Assembly (NCBI RefSeq): GCF_965200585.1
Contig: NZ_OZ241361.1
Reading direction: 5' to 3' (one strand)
Length of the DNA: 64,000 bases
Source of the DNA: Bacterioplanoides sp965200585
GTDB lineage: Bacteria > Pseudomonadota > Gammaproteobacteria > Pseudomonadales > Oceanobacteraceae
The translations under genes were made by a program, and so were the position numbers. Each line of letters begins with the position of its first letter. Within the stretch, counting starts at the first letter, position 1. The notes under the pieces were generated by a model, which had not been told where the DNA came from, did no database searches, and saw nothing but the letters and a program-made list of their open reading frames with translations. Positions 52,802 through 61,849 of this stretch are shown in pieces.

Positions 52802-53467
52802 CTATCGGTAGAGTTGTTGTTGATTAAGAAAATCCAGCACCGCGTCAGGCACCAGAAAGTGAATATTGTGACCCTGCTTGATAGCACGACGCAAGTAAGA
52901 GGCCGAGATATCCAGTTCTGGCAAGGTTTGCAGGCAGATAGTGCCGGATTCAGAGGCTAACAACTGGCTGATGCTACGCTGGCGTAATTCCAGTTGTTGT
53001 TCCTGCCAATGACTGGTGTTTTGCAGCCCCGGGCGGCTAACGACCAATAAGTTAGCCTGCTCCAATAATTCCAGTGGCTGGTGCCAGTGTTCAAAGCCTT
53101 GCCAGGCGTCCTGCCCCATCACCCAGGTAAAACTGACCTTTGGGAACTGCGCTTTCAGGGCGGCCACAGTAATGGCACTGTAGCTGTAATCATCGCGCAG
53201 CAGTTCAATATCACAGGCTTCGACACCATCCAGTTCACGGCACGCTAATGACAACATCTGTAATCGCTGTTCACCACTGGCCTGAGGTTGCGGCCGATGG
53301 GGTGGGATACGGTTGGGAATCAGCAGAACCTTATCAAACCCCAAGTCGCGTAGCCGTGCAGCAATACGTAAATGACCAATATGAATCGGGTCAAAGGTGC
53401 CGCCGAACAACGCCCAGCGGCCAGTCGCTTCAGAAACGGCCAGCGCTTCCTGATTGGTAGCCGTCAT
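52802..53467 (-). CDS. nadD: Nicotinate-mononucleotide adenylyltransferase
   Basis: 221 residues; ALFGGTFDPIHIGHLRIA (nucleotide-binding H-x-G-H) and ISASYLRRAIKQG near the C-terminus. It catalyses the NaMN adenylation in NAD synthesis. The N-terminus carries about 15 extra residues before the conserved start. Its ATG overlaps the proA stop by one base, so the two are coupled. Confidence 0.96.
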   Translation of the reverse strand: MTATNQEALAVSEATGRWALFGGTFDPIHIGHLRIAARLRDLGFDKVLLIPNRIPPHRPQPQASGEQRLQMLSLACRELDGVEACDIELLRDDYSYSAITVAALKAQFPKVSFTWVMGQDAWQGFEHWHQPLELLEQANLLVVSRPGLQNTSHWQEQQLELRQRSISQLLASESGTICLQTLPELDISASYLRRAIKQGHNIHFLVPDAVLDFLNQQQLYR

Positions 53468-54723
53468 TAACTGCGCACTTCACCGTTGCCAAGTACCACG
53501 TACTTTTGCGAGGTAAGACCATCCAGACCCACCGGGCCACGGGCATGAATCTTATCGGTGGAGATACCAATTTCAGCCCCTAAACCGTATTCAAAGCCAT
53601 CCGCAAACCGGGTTGAGGCATTAATCATCACTGAGCTGGAATCCACTTCGGTCAGAAAACGACGCGCTAAAGTGTAGTTTTCGCTGATAATGCTGTCGGT
53701 ATGGTGCGAGCCGTAATGATTGATGTGATCAATCGCCTGATCCATATCATCGACCAGCTTGATCGACAGAATCGGGGCAAGATATTCGGTGTGCCAGTCT
53801 TCTTCTGTGGCTTCAACGGCATCGGTCAGAATGGCACGGGTGGCGTCACAACCACGCAGTTCAACACCAATTTCAGCATAAGCGCTGGCCAGTTCTGGTA
53901 ACACGTCAGCCGCCATGGCTTTGTGTACCAACAGGGTTTCCATGGTGTTGCAGGTGCCATAACGGTGGGTCTTGGCGTTAATGGCAATGTTCACCGCTTT
54001 GGTTTTGTCAGCAAACTGATCGATATAGACATGACAGATGCCGTCCAGGTGTTTGATCACCGTAACTTTGGCATCGCGGCTGATTCGTTCGATCAGACCT
54101 TTACCACCGCGTGGCACAATCACATCGACGTATTCCGGCATGGTGATTAATTCACCCACTGCGGCACGGTCGGTGGTTTCAACCACTTGTACGGTTTCGG
54201 CTGGCAGGCCCGCGGCGGCCAGGCCTTCTGCGATGCATTTGGCCAGAGCCTGATTGGCTTCAATCGCTTCAGAGCCGCCACGCAGGATGGCGGCATTGCC
54301 TGATTTTAAACACAGGCTGGCGGCTTCAATCGTAACGTTCGGGCGGCTCTCATAAATGATGCCAATCACACCCAGAGGTACACGCATTTTGCCCACCTGA
54401 ATACCGCTTGGGCGGTATTTCAGATCGGTGATTTCACCCACGGGATCTGCCAGAGCCGCGACCTGCTGTAATCCTTCGATCATGGTATCGATGGTGGCGT
54501 CGCTCAGCTGCAAACGATCCAGTAAGGCAGCGTCCAGACCATTCGCTTCGCCGCGTTGCATATCGCGCTGGTTGGCGGCTTTTAGTGTTTCTCGTTGCTG
54601 GCTGATAGCATCGGCAATGGCCAGCAGGGCGGCGTTTTTGTCTTGGCTGGAAGCACGGGCAATGGCGCGTGATGCTTTGCGCGCACGCTCACCCAGAGAT
54701 TTCATATAGTCAGTTACATCCAT
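53467..54723 (-). CDS. proA: Gamma-glutamyl phosphate reductase
   Basis: 418 residues; glutamate-5-semialdehyde dehydrogenase in proline synthesis. Motifs include VGVIYESRPNVTIEAASLCLKSGNAAILRGGSEA, the catalytic-Cys region HRYGTCNTMETLLV and the C-terminal RGPVGLDGLTSQKYVV. Its length is standard. First gene of the proA-nadD-rsfS-rlmH run. Confidence 0.97.
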   Translation of the reverse strand: MDVTDYMKSLGERARKASRAIARASSQDKNAALLAIADAISQQRETLKAANQRDMQRGEANGLDAALLDRLQLSDATIDTMIEGLQQVAALADPVGEITDLKYRPSGIQVGKMRVPLGVIGIIYESRPNVTIEAASLCLKSGNAAILRGGSEAIEANQALAKCIAEGLAAAGLPAETVQVVETTDRAAVGELITMPEYVDVIVPRGGKGLIERISRDAKVTVIKHLDGICHVYIDQFADKTKAVNIAINAKTHRYGTCNTMETLLVHKAMAADVLPELASAYAEIGVELRGCDATRAILTDAVEATEEDWHTEYLAPILSIKLVDDMDQAIDHINHYGSHHTDSIISENYTLARRFLTEVDSSSVMINASTRFADGFEYGLGAEIGISTDKIHARGPVGLDGLTSQKYVVLGNGEVRS

Positions 54724-54839
54724 CGATCACACCAAATAGCAGACAGTTGCAGAAAAGGGCGCAGTATATACTAACTGGGGTCTGTACTACACTTACGACG
54801 CATCGTTCTGATAATGAATAACAAACGGATCCGGGGTTT

Positions 54840-55772
54840 ATGGAAAAAGCGCAGTTTCACGACCTGATGGCGCAGCAGGTAAAAGTGGTTTATTGCCTGC
54901 TGGCGGCGGTTGGCTTAGCCGTCATTACGGTTTTGGATTGGTACGAAGGGCAGCTGTTTTTTGCCGCCGTGGCCGGAGGGTTCTCGTTACTGCTGGTGAG
55001 TTATGCCGGCTTCTTATTGGTACGTCGCAAGAAGCGGTCGTCACCGTATCCGGAATGGGTGCTGGTTGGGCTGCTGACGCTGTTTACTTTGTTTGGTATG
55101 AAGCTGAGTTCCCAGGTGGTGCACTGGATTTATTTTGTTCCGATTTATACCTACTTTTTATTCCCGTTCCGGGTGGCGAACTATATTGCCCTGATTTATA
55201 GCCTGGTATTGGTGCTGATGGTGCTGCATCAGTTCGACAACTACATTCGTTTGCAGATGTTATTTACGTATTCTGCCTGTTGCGTGTTCTCGGTGATGTA
55301 TGCCCTGATCAACGAACGCAATAATCAGGGGCTGACCGAGATCGTCAACACCGATCCATTAACTCAGGTGTATAACGAACATCAGCTATTTCTGGATTTA
55401 AATAAAGAAATGACCCGCGCCGACCGGCAGCGCAGCCAGCTGATGTTGCTGGCCATTGCCACCCCGGTCAGCTGGCGCAAATTAAAAGTAGAAGATTATG
55501 AACAGCGCCTCAGTTATCTGGGGAAAAAGCTGCGTCACAGCCTGCGTAACTACGATTCCTGTTATCGTCTTAATACCGATGATTTTATTATTCTGATGCC
55601 TCACAGTGGCGCGGACGAAGCCTTGCAATTGCAGGCGCTGATTCAGCAGGTGATGCAAAGCACACGCTATCAGGAGTTGCACGATATGCAGATGCATCAG
55701 GAGCATTATCGCCCGGATGATGACAGCCAAAGCTTAGTCGCGCGCGTGATGGAGACACTTCATGCTGAATAA
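54840..55772 (+). CDS. Membrane protein with degenerate GGDEF domain (1)
   Basis: 310 residues with about six N-terminal TM segments (residues about 18-150), then a GGDEF-fold domain starting TDPLTQVYNEHQLFLDLNKEM. The active-site GG(D/E)EF position reads NTDDF (about residue 244), so diguanylate cyclase activity is not expected; the inhibitory RxxD site is not evident. It could bind c-di-GMP or GTP, or act as a scaffold. The 3' end overlaps the next gene by 11 nt. Confidence 0.82.
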   Translation: MEKAQFHDLMAQQVKVVYCLLAAVGLAVITVLDWYEGQLFFAAVAGGFSLLLVSYAGFLLVRRKKRSSPYPEWVLVGLLTLFTLFGMKLSSQVVHWIYFVPIYTYFLFPFRVANYIALIYSLVLVLMVLHQFDNYIRLQMLFTYSACCVFSVMYALINERNNQGLTEIVNTDPLTQVYNEHQLFLDLNKEMTRADRQRSQLMLLAIATPVSWRKLKVEDYEQRLSYLGKKLRHSLRNYDSCYRLNTDDFIILMPHSGADEALQLQALIQQVMQSTRYQELHDMQMHQEHYRPDDDSQSLVARVMETLHAE

Positions 55773-56748
55773 TATTCCTCAGGAACAACTGCAGCCGCGA
55801 CTGCAGATTATTGTCTATATTCTGGCCGCGCTGGCGGTCAGTATTCTGATGTACGATCAGTATTATCAGGGGGTATATCCGCTGGTATTGAGTAACGCCA
55901 TTGCGATCCCGGCGTTATTATTCAGTGCAATTTTTATTTACATCAATCGCGATCGTGAGACCTATGCCTGGGTTAATTACCCACTGATTTCATTATTGGT
56001 TCTGCTTGCCTTGTATCAGCTGCCGGATTATCCACAGCTGATTATTCACTCGCTCTATGCGGTGCCATTATTCAGTTATTTTTGTTTACCCATTATTCAT
56101 GCGACGTTATTTAACTTTCTGGTGGCACTGGCGGTGATTATTACCGTCTGGACGGATGCCGGAACGGCGGTTGGTTTACGTACCGGCACCAATTATCTGT
56201 TATTGGTGGTATCAGCCTGGTGTTTTGCTTACCTGACACAACTGAAGTCGGAATCGTTGAAGCGCATGGCGCTGACCGATCCGGAAAGTGGTGCTTACAA
56301 TGCCCGGCATTTTCAACATGCGCTGGAGCGTGAGATTGCCCGCAGCGAAACCACACGCCAGAGTGTGTCGTTAATTGGGCTGGTGATTGAAGATTATCAG
56401 CAGCTGATCGATTTACATGGAAAGTGGGTGATGCAGCAGCTGTTACCCAATTTTGTGGTACGTGCCCAACAACAGATTCGCGCCGCGGATGAAGTGTTTC
56501 GTCTGGAGAAGGATAAGTTTGTATTAATTCTGCCCCATTGTCCTGAAGACGGTGCGATCGTGCTGATGGAACGTATCAGCCGCAATATGCAGACCCACAG
56601 CTGGAAGCCGGTCAATGAAATTGAGTTGGCAACGGCAGCCGTCAGCTGGCAGGCCGGTGAAGATAGTGGTGATCTGGAAAAACGTCTGGAAATGAAACTG
56701 AAGAAACAAAAGCGCGCCAGCCTGCAGCTGGCCGCTTTTGATGAGTAA
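55762..56748 (+). CDS. Membrane protein with degenerate GGDEF domain (2)
   Basis: 328 residues with the same layout as its upstream neighbour: about six TM segments, then a GGDEF-fold domain (LTDPESGAYNARHFQHALEREIARSE). The catalytic motif position is RLEKDKFVLILPH (EKDKF in place of GGDEF, about residue 250), so enzymatically inactive is expected. It overlaps the previous gene by 11 nt, implying one mRNA. The two are probably a diverged duplicate pair. Confidence 0.82.
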   Translation: MLNNIPQEQLQPRLQIIVYILAALAVSILMYDQYYQGVYPLVLSNAIAIPALLFSAIFIYINRDRETYAWVNYPLISLLVLLALYQLPDYPQLIIHSLYAVPLFSYFCLPIIHATLFNFLVALAVIITVWTDAGTAVGLRTGTNYLLLVVSAWCFAYLTQLKSESLKRMALTDPESGAYNARHFQHALEREIARSETTRQSVSLIGLVIEDYQQLIDLHGKWVMQQLLPNFVVRAQQQIRAADEVFRLEKDKFVLILPHCPEDGAIVLMERISRNMQTHSWKPVNEIELATAAVSWQAGEDSGDLEKRLEMKLKKQKRASLQLAAFDE

Positions 56749-56759
56749 CGAGCCTGGCC

Positions 56760-57605
56760 TTAAACCGCAGCCCGGATAATCCGCACCAGTGTCTGGGTTT
56801 TGGCGCGTGGCATATTCAGTGTCTGATAAAACGAAGCCGGATCGTGCACTTCTACCTGCGCAAAACCATCCTGTTGAAAGCCCTGTTGAATGGCGCTATC
56901 GCTGCGATAGTGCAGCGGCCATTGGCCACGGGTGAAAAAACCCACCAGTTTCTGGGCCAGCTGAACGTAGCGATAGGACGGATGTTCAACAAAATCCGGG
57001 TATAAATCGGTGACGTAATAGCCCCGAGGAAACTGTTTTAACCCCTGTGCCATGGTGGCCCACACCTGTTTGATGGTGTTCAGATCGAAGTAATTCACCA
57101 GCCCTTCGGTCACGATGGCGGTTTTTTTCGCCGGATCAAATTGTTGCAACAGCGACTGAATCGACTGACTGCCATGTTGCTCAAGAATATTGCAGGCCAG
57201 CACCTGATGCTGCGACTCAGCCCCTACGCCTAAAGTACGCAGCAGTTTGTGTTTGCGCTGCGCCATACCGGGTAAATCCCCTTCGATATAATGCAGCTGC
57301 GGGTACTTTTGTTTCAGACGATAGCCACGCGGCGACAAGCCACAGGCCAGTTCCAGCACCTGTTCAACCCCTTCTTTCTGAATCAGTTGCTCCAGTTGAT
57401 AATCAATCACCGAGTGGCGCTGTAATAAAAAAACATCGATATCAGCCCCGGCAACGCGGCGTAAAAACGCATTCACAGGGGTTAACGTTGCATTGGCGAT
57501 CCGGCCGGTGCGGGTGGCGAAGGGCGGTGCCGATAAACCATGTTTGTACCAGACATAGCCCGTATAGTGGGCGCTGATGCTGATACGAGACGTATCGGTA
57601 GTCAT
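56760..57605 (-). CDS. Class I SAM-dependent methyltransferase, LCMT/PKS-type
   Basis: 281 residues. The SAM-binding start QVLELACGLSPRGYRLKQKYPQLHYIEGDLPGMAQRKHKLL and IVTEGLVNYFDLNTIKQVWATMAQGL resemble leucine-carboxyl-methyltransferase-like or O-methyltransferases of unknown substrate. The N-terminus (GLSAPPFATRTGRIANATLTPVNAFLR) suggests a short substrate-gating segment. Convergent with the GGDEF-like pair. Confidence 0.72.
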   Translation of the reverse strand: MTTDTSRISISAHYTGYVWYKHGLSAPPFATRTGRIANATLTPVNAFLRRVAGADIDVFLLQRHSVIDYQLEQLIQKEGVEQVLELACGLSPRGYRLKQKYPQLHYIEGDLPGMAQRKHKLLRTLGVGAESQHQVLACNILEQHGSQSIQSLLQQFDPAKKTAIVTEGLVNYFDLNTIKQVWATMAQGLKQFPRGYYVTDLYPDFVEHPSYRYVQLAQKLVGFFTRGQWPLHYRSDSAIQQGFQQDGFAQVEVHDPASFYQTLNMPRAKTQTLVRIIRAAV

Positions 57606-57675
57606 GAGATGCTCTTTGGTGAGTTATTGTTGTTATATTTGGTGTTGCTATATGAGAGCAGCATAGCGCGCCGAT

Positions 57676-57912
57676 TTATTGATTACGATAGAAATTCAGA
57701 TCTTTGTTGGCTTCATTTAACTGATATTCCAGATCCGCAACTTTTTGCTTCAGATCCTGTGCTGCCTCCTGTTCCTGCTGATGCTGAGCCAGTACCTGCT
57801 GCATATCGGCTTTGGCACTTTCTACCTGACTTTTCCAGCGTTGGCTTAATTGCCAGCCAACCAGGCCGCCACCAATAATCATGCCCGCCAAAATGGCAAA
57901 AACAATCGCCAT
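57676..57912 (-). CDS. Small coiled-coil membrane protein
   Basis: 78 residues: an N-terminal TM helix (IVFAILAGMIIGGGLVGWQL) followed by a coiled coil (SAKADMQQVLAQHQQEQEAAQDLKQKVADLEYQLNEANKDLNFY). ATG at 57912 with GGGAG upstream. No family recognised; such proteins are often inner-membrane scaffolds. The following 207 nt to the effector contain nothing clear. Confidence 0.7.
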   Translation of the reverse strand: MAIVFAILAGMIIGGGLVGWQLSQRWKSQVESAKADMQQVLAQHQQEQEAAQDLKQKVADLEYQLNEANKDLNFYRNQ

Positions 57913-58119
57913 AAGCTTTCTCCCGTATGTTTGTATGTGGGTTATTCGTATGTAAGCTTGCTTGAGCGCAGTGTATCAGACTCCATTGATTTTTTATCTT
58001 GTACTGAGTGATCAGATCGCCTCCGGAAAGGGTGTCTGTACGCGTGTGGTAAAAATTGAACTGCCCCGGATTTGTTGATAGGCTCCCCTTTTTTTCGCCT
58101 CTGAGGGAACAGTACAGGC

Positions 58120-60489
58120 ATGGCATTGTGCGGGTATTTAAAGCTAACGGATCAACAAGGTAATCTGGTTCGTGGTGAATGCGATGTTGAAGGACATGAA
58201 GAATGGATTCGCATCTGGGGCAGTGCTCATTCAGTTAAGCTGCCCACCAATCCTCAAGGCTTGCCCAGTGGCAAGCGAATACATCACCCTATCGAATTTG
58301 TTAAGCAGCTCGATGTTTCCAGCCCGGTTTTGTATCAACATTTATGTTGTGGGAAACGGTTTGAGCAAGCTCAGATTGATTGGTACCGGATTCGCCCGGA
58401 AACCGGCGACCCGGAGATGTACTTTCGGATAACCCTGAAAAATGTACAGCTGACATCGCTTTCTTTTGATGTGGATACTTATTCTTTCACGGCTTCGGAA
58501 AGACTGGAATATCAGCAGTCGCCACTGGAAAAGCTCAGCTTTATCTACGATGAAATCAGCTGGACCTTTTTGTCAGGAGGTATTGAGTTTGATGATCGTC
58601 TGACACCTGCGCCATCACCTAAAGCCACTGATCCTGCGGTGAATCAGCCATCGCCACGTTATGACCTGAGCCTTCAGGTGGCGTATAAGAACGACCCTGT
58701 GAGCAGCATCAAGAACTTACCGTTTAGTGTGCTGTTCGCCGATAAAAAAGAGCAAACCGGCACGTTAAACGATGGCTACCTGTTTATTGCAGACGTGACC
58801 CCCGGGCCAGTAGAGATAACTTTTGGCTATCCGGAAGTGGATGCCGAACTGGCAACGGCTAAGCAAGCTCTGATAACACTGGTTGATGAATATATTGCTG
58901 AACTGGAACAACGAGGCCAGCAACTTGACCAGGCTTTAGCCGATGAAGATTTTGCCACCCAGGGATTGATTCTGACCGGCGCTTTTCTTGATGGGCTTTT
59001 CTCAACGGCACAGGATGTTGGTGAACTGGCTGGTGATTTGATTAATCATGCCCGTGTAGCGCTGGATGAATGGAAAGGCATTACCGAAGAAGATATTAAA
59101 GAGGCCATTCGGGAACAAGTACAACAACAAGTTGTATCGTATGTTCAGTTTATTGCCGAGGTTGATGAAGCACTTGAGATAGCGGAAGACGTAATTAAGC
59201 GTGGCCGTATCAATCGGGTGAAAGAAAAGCTCGAAGAGCTGTACGCCTACGGACATACCAATATTACCGACGCCTATGTTTACGGGCTGGAAAATTTTGA
59301 AGAACTACAAACGGTTTTTACCCGGATAGAAACTCTCTCCCGCGACCCGGAAATAAAACAACTGCTGCGCGACTTACCGCAACGTTATTATGATGCAATG
59401 CCACAAGTGGATGTTGCCCGTGGTGGTGGTATGGGCTTTGTTATCGCTGTTGGTTTAGTCGCCGGGCCGGGTGGGGGCGCCGCAGCAGGAACGGCTGTTA
59501 TTGCCAGCCAAGCAGGTAAAGTGGCGAAAATTGCTAAAAAATTCAAAGAAGTTGAAGAGCTGTTAAATAAAAAAATACTGACGCTTGAGAATAAAACCGG
59601 AGCTGTTACCAAGCCTGGTAATAATACGGTTGAACATCAGTTTAAAAAGCCCAAAAACGAAAAGGTTGAAGAAAAAGAGCAGAAAACCTGTGCTTATCAG
59701 TTTAACAGCAGTGGACCTGCCTGTGGTAAACCTTATAACCGCCGCTGCCCGTTATGTCATGCCGATGCCGAGAAGCGCGCTACCCGCCGCAAAGGAGGCC
59801 CCAATAAAGGCGACAGTGGATTGTTAAGCAATCGTATTATGGCCAATTTACAGCGTAAAAAACTGGCTCGGCCCAGTAATCGGGTGGTTAATGCTCTGGG
59901 AGAAGAGCTGTATGCTGAAGATATCAGCAAGAAGAAGAACCACAAAAGTTATCACCCCTGGTTTCAGGGAGACAGCACCCTGGCGGCACATCATATTATT
60001 GCCAGTGAGGCTGTACAGAAAAAACGCTGGGCGGATTACTTTAATATGTGTGGTTACGATATTAACTGCAAAGAAAATGGTGTGATGTTACCCAGTCGAA
60101 TGGATATGGCGTGTCAGCTAGGAGTTCCTTTACATCTGGGAAATCATGATGAAGGAGAAGCTAATTATAAAAATAAAAAAATAGCGTATACCAAAGGATG
60201 TCGTAAGTTACTTGAGGAAATAGAAAAAAATATTAAAAAGAATGAATATTGTGATGATCCTGATGAGATATTGGATGAAATAAACAAAAGAAGCAAACTT
60301 ATTTTAAAATACTTATCAGGTTTTGATTGGACGCTAACTAAAGATGGCCGAGATTATGATAAAAAAAGCACTTCAGGCTGTGGGAATCAATATACTTTGC
60401 CAGCCTTGAAAGACAGTGAATGTTCCAGAGGACGAAAGCATAATTATATTTTTTATAATAACTTTAATACATTAAAAATCGGACAATAG
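58120..60489 (+). CDS. Evolved Hcp T6SS effector with C-terminal AHH nuclease
   Basis: 789 residues in four parts. Residues about 1-160 resemble the Hcp tube protein (MALCGYLKLTDQQGNLVRG, LDVSSPVLYQHLCCGKRFEQAQIDWYR, MYFRITLKNVQLTSLSFD). Residues about 170-430 are a helical linker; about 433-466 is a Gly/Ala-rich hydrophobic stretch that may cross a membrane. A Cys-rich segment (CPLC at 543-546) follows. The C-terminal domain has the AHH motif at residues 623-625 (LAAHHIIASEAV) with a later GVPLHLGNHDE, the HNH/ENDO VII-type AHH nuclease signature. So it is a tube-bound nuclease toxin delivered by T6SS. No other T6SS gene is in the window. The 3' end is clearly more AT-rich than the 5' part. 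Confidence 0.85.
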   Translation: MALCGYLKLTDQQGNLVRGECDVEGHEEWIRIWGSAHSVKLPTNPQGLPSGKRIHHPIEFVKQLDVSSPVLYQHLCCGKRFEQAQIDWYRIRPETGDPEMYFRITLKNVQLTSLSFDVDTYSFTASERLEYQQSPLEKLSFIYDEISWTFLSGGIEFDDRLTPAPSPKATDPAVNQPSPRYDLSLQVAYKNDPVSSIKNLPFSVLFADKKEQTGTLNDGYLFIADVTPGPVEITFGYPEVDAELATAKQALITLVDEYIAELEQRGQQLDQALADEDFATQGLILTGAFLDGLFSTAQDVGELAGDLINHARVALDEWKGITEEDIKEAIREQVQQQVVSYVQFIAEVDEALEIAEDVIKRGRINRVKEKLEELYAYGHTNITDAYVYGLENFEELQTVFTRIETLSRDPEIKQLLRDLPQRYYDAMPQVDVARGGGMGFVIAVGLVAGPGGGAAAGTAVIASQAGKVAKIAKKFKEVEELLNKKILTLENKTGAVTKPGNNTVEHQFKKPKNEKVEEKEQKTCAYQFNSSGPACGKPYNRRCPLCHADAEKRATRRKGGPNKGDSGLLSNRIMANLQRKKLARPSNRVVNALGEELYAEDISKKKNHKSYHPWFQGDSTLAAHHIIASEAVQKKRWADYFNMCGYDINCKENGVMLPSRMDMACQLGVPLHLGNHDEGEANYKNKKIAYTKGCRKLLEEIEKNIKKNEYCDDPDEILDEINKRSKLILKYLSGFDWTLTKDGRDYDKKSTSGCGNQYTLPALKDSECSRGRKHNYIFYNNFNTLKIGQ

Positions 60490-60497
60490 GAGTAAGT

Positions 60498-61109
60498 ATG
60501 ACCATTGAATATAGTAAGTATGATGACGAATATTACCTGGTGTATGCGGATGATGATTATCCAATGATAGACTTGGATGATGATATTTTAAGTGATACAA
60601 AAAATGATGGAATGTTTACCTCCCCTTGGGAATTGATTCAAGATGGTTATGTCTTTCCAGTTATTTTAAGTGAACCACTACCTGAGAAAATTGAAATAGT
60701 AGACTATCATGACCTCCCCTGTACATTCTCTTATCGGGTTATTAAAGATGTTGCTCAGCGTCACGGCATGCCTGGTGTGCAGTGGTTTCCGGCTTATATT
60801 CATCATAACGGACAGCGTTATAATGATTATGTCATTATGCATGTTTATAAAGAAATTGAGTGCCTAGATAGAAGTCAGTCTAACTTCGATCAAATGACCA
60901 AAAGAAGCATTGATTTAAGAAGCATTGTTCTCAATAAGAATGTACTTGATGCTATTCCCTTAGAAGAACGCTTAATATTTTTAATGGCAGAAAAAACTTC
61001 TCTGGTTTATATGCATAAAACCATTGTTGATGAGATATTACAGCATAACCCGGTGGGTGTTCGGTTTATTAAGTCGAAAGATTGGGGTGTTCGAGAAGCC
61101 TTTGGTTGA
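60498..61109 (+). CDS. Putative immunity protein, array copy 1 (Imm11/DUF1629-like)
   Basis: 203 residues, first of five tandem paralogues directly after the Hcp-AHH toxin (8-nt gap), so the natural candidate for its cognate immunity protein. Middle and C-terminal parts (VIKDVAQRHGMPGVQWFPAYIHHNGQRY, VDEILQHNPVGVRFIKSKDWGVREAFG) are conserved in all copies; the end resembles Imm11/DUF1629-type immunity proteins, which I infer from pattern only. The linker region (DRSQSNFDQMTKRSIDLRS) is unique to this copy. TAGGAG precedes the ATG. Confidence 0.78.
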   Translation: MTIEYSKYDDEYYLVYADDDYPMIDLDDDILSDTKNDGMFTSPWELIQDGYVFPVILSEPLPEKIEIVDYHDLPCTFSYRVIKDVAQRHGMPGVQWFPAYIHHNGQRYNDYVIMHVYKEIECLDRSQSNFDQMTKRSIDLRSIVLNKNVLDAIPLEERLIFLMAEKTSLVYMHKTIVDEILQHNPVGVRFIKSKDWGVREAFG

Positions 61110-61175
61110 TTGTTGTATTGTGAATTTTTTCAGGGATGAAATTTCGATTCAAAAAATCGAACGCTAGGAGTAATT
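61110..61175 (+). repeat. Inter-copy spacer 1 of the immunity array
   Basis: TGTATTGTGAATTTTTTCAGGGATGAAATTTCGATT... to the RBS TAGGAGTAATT. It contains a short stem, TTCGATTCAAAAAATCGAA, directly before the RBS. Almost the same sequence recurs at 61785-61849 and 63193-63257, so the spacer was duplicated with the genes. Confidence 0.85.
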
Positions 61176-61784
61176 ATGACCATTGAATATAGCCAATATG
61201 ATGAGGAATATTACCTGCTATATGCAGATGGAAATTATGCCATGATCGATATTGATGATGAGATATTGAGTGAAACAAAAAGGGATGGAATGTTTGCTGC
61301 ATCCTGGCCGTTAATTCAGGATGGCTATGTATACCCGATTTCATTAGGAAAGCCATTGCCGAAAAAAATTGAAATTGTGGATTATCACGATCTTCCTCGT
61401 ACATTCTCCTACCGGGTTATTAAAGACGTTGCCCAACGCCGTGATATGCCTGGTGTTCAGTGGTTTTCGGCTTATATTCATCACAATGGCCAGCGTTATA
61501 ATAATTATGTGATTATGCATGTTTTTAAAAAATTAGAATGCTTAGATAAAGAAAAATCAGAATATAAACTTCGGGGTAAACGATATCAGCTTAAAAAAAT
61601 AATTTTAGATAAAAAATCTTTAGATGCTATTCCTTTGGAGCATCGGTTGATCTTTAAGCTTAAGGAAAAAACGTCTCTGATCTATATGCATAAAACCATT
61701 GTTGATGAGATATTACAGCATAACCCAGTGGGTGTTCGGTTTATTAAATCGAAAGACTGGGGTGTTCGAGAAGCCTTTGGTTGA
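61176..61784 (+). CDS. Putative immunity protein, array copy 2
   Basis: 202 residues. N-terminal half (YYLLYADGNYAMIDIDDEILSETKRDGMFAASWPLIQDG) is nearly identical, also at DNA level, to copy 4. The central part (DKEKSEYKLRGKRYQLKKIILDKKSLDAIPLEHRLIFKLKEK) instead matches copy 3. So it looks like a recombinant between those types. C-terminus as in all copies. GGAG lies shortly before the ATG. Confidence 0.76.
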   Translation: MTIEYSQYDEEYYLLYADGNYAMIDIDDEILSETKRDGMFAASWPLIQDGYVYPISLGKPLPKKIEIVDYHDLPRTFSYRVIKDVAQRRDMPGVQWFSAYIHHNGQRYNNYVIMHVFKKLECLDKEKSEYKLRGKRYQLKKIILDKKSLDAIPLEHRLIFKLKEKTSLIYMHKTIVDEILQHNPVGVRFIKSKDWGVREAFG

Positions 61785-61849
61785 ATGTTGTATTGTGAAT
61801 TTTTTCAGGGATGAAGTTTCGATTCAAAAATCGAACGCTAGGATTACAT
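61785..61849 (+). repeat. Inter-copy spacer 2 of the immunity array
   Basis: Near-copy of spacer 1, including the TTCGATTCAAAAATCGAA stem, but with AGGATTACAT in place of AGGAGTAATT as the RBS region. An in-frame start at 61811 inside it is a by-product of the duplication. Confidence 0.85.

Noticed and set aside
54840..56748. Active diguanylate cyclases
   Set aside because: GGDEF is replaced by NTDDF and EKDKF at the catalytic position, so activity is not expected.
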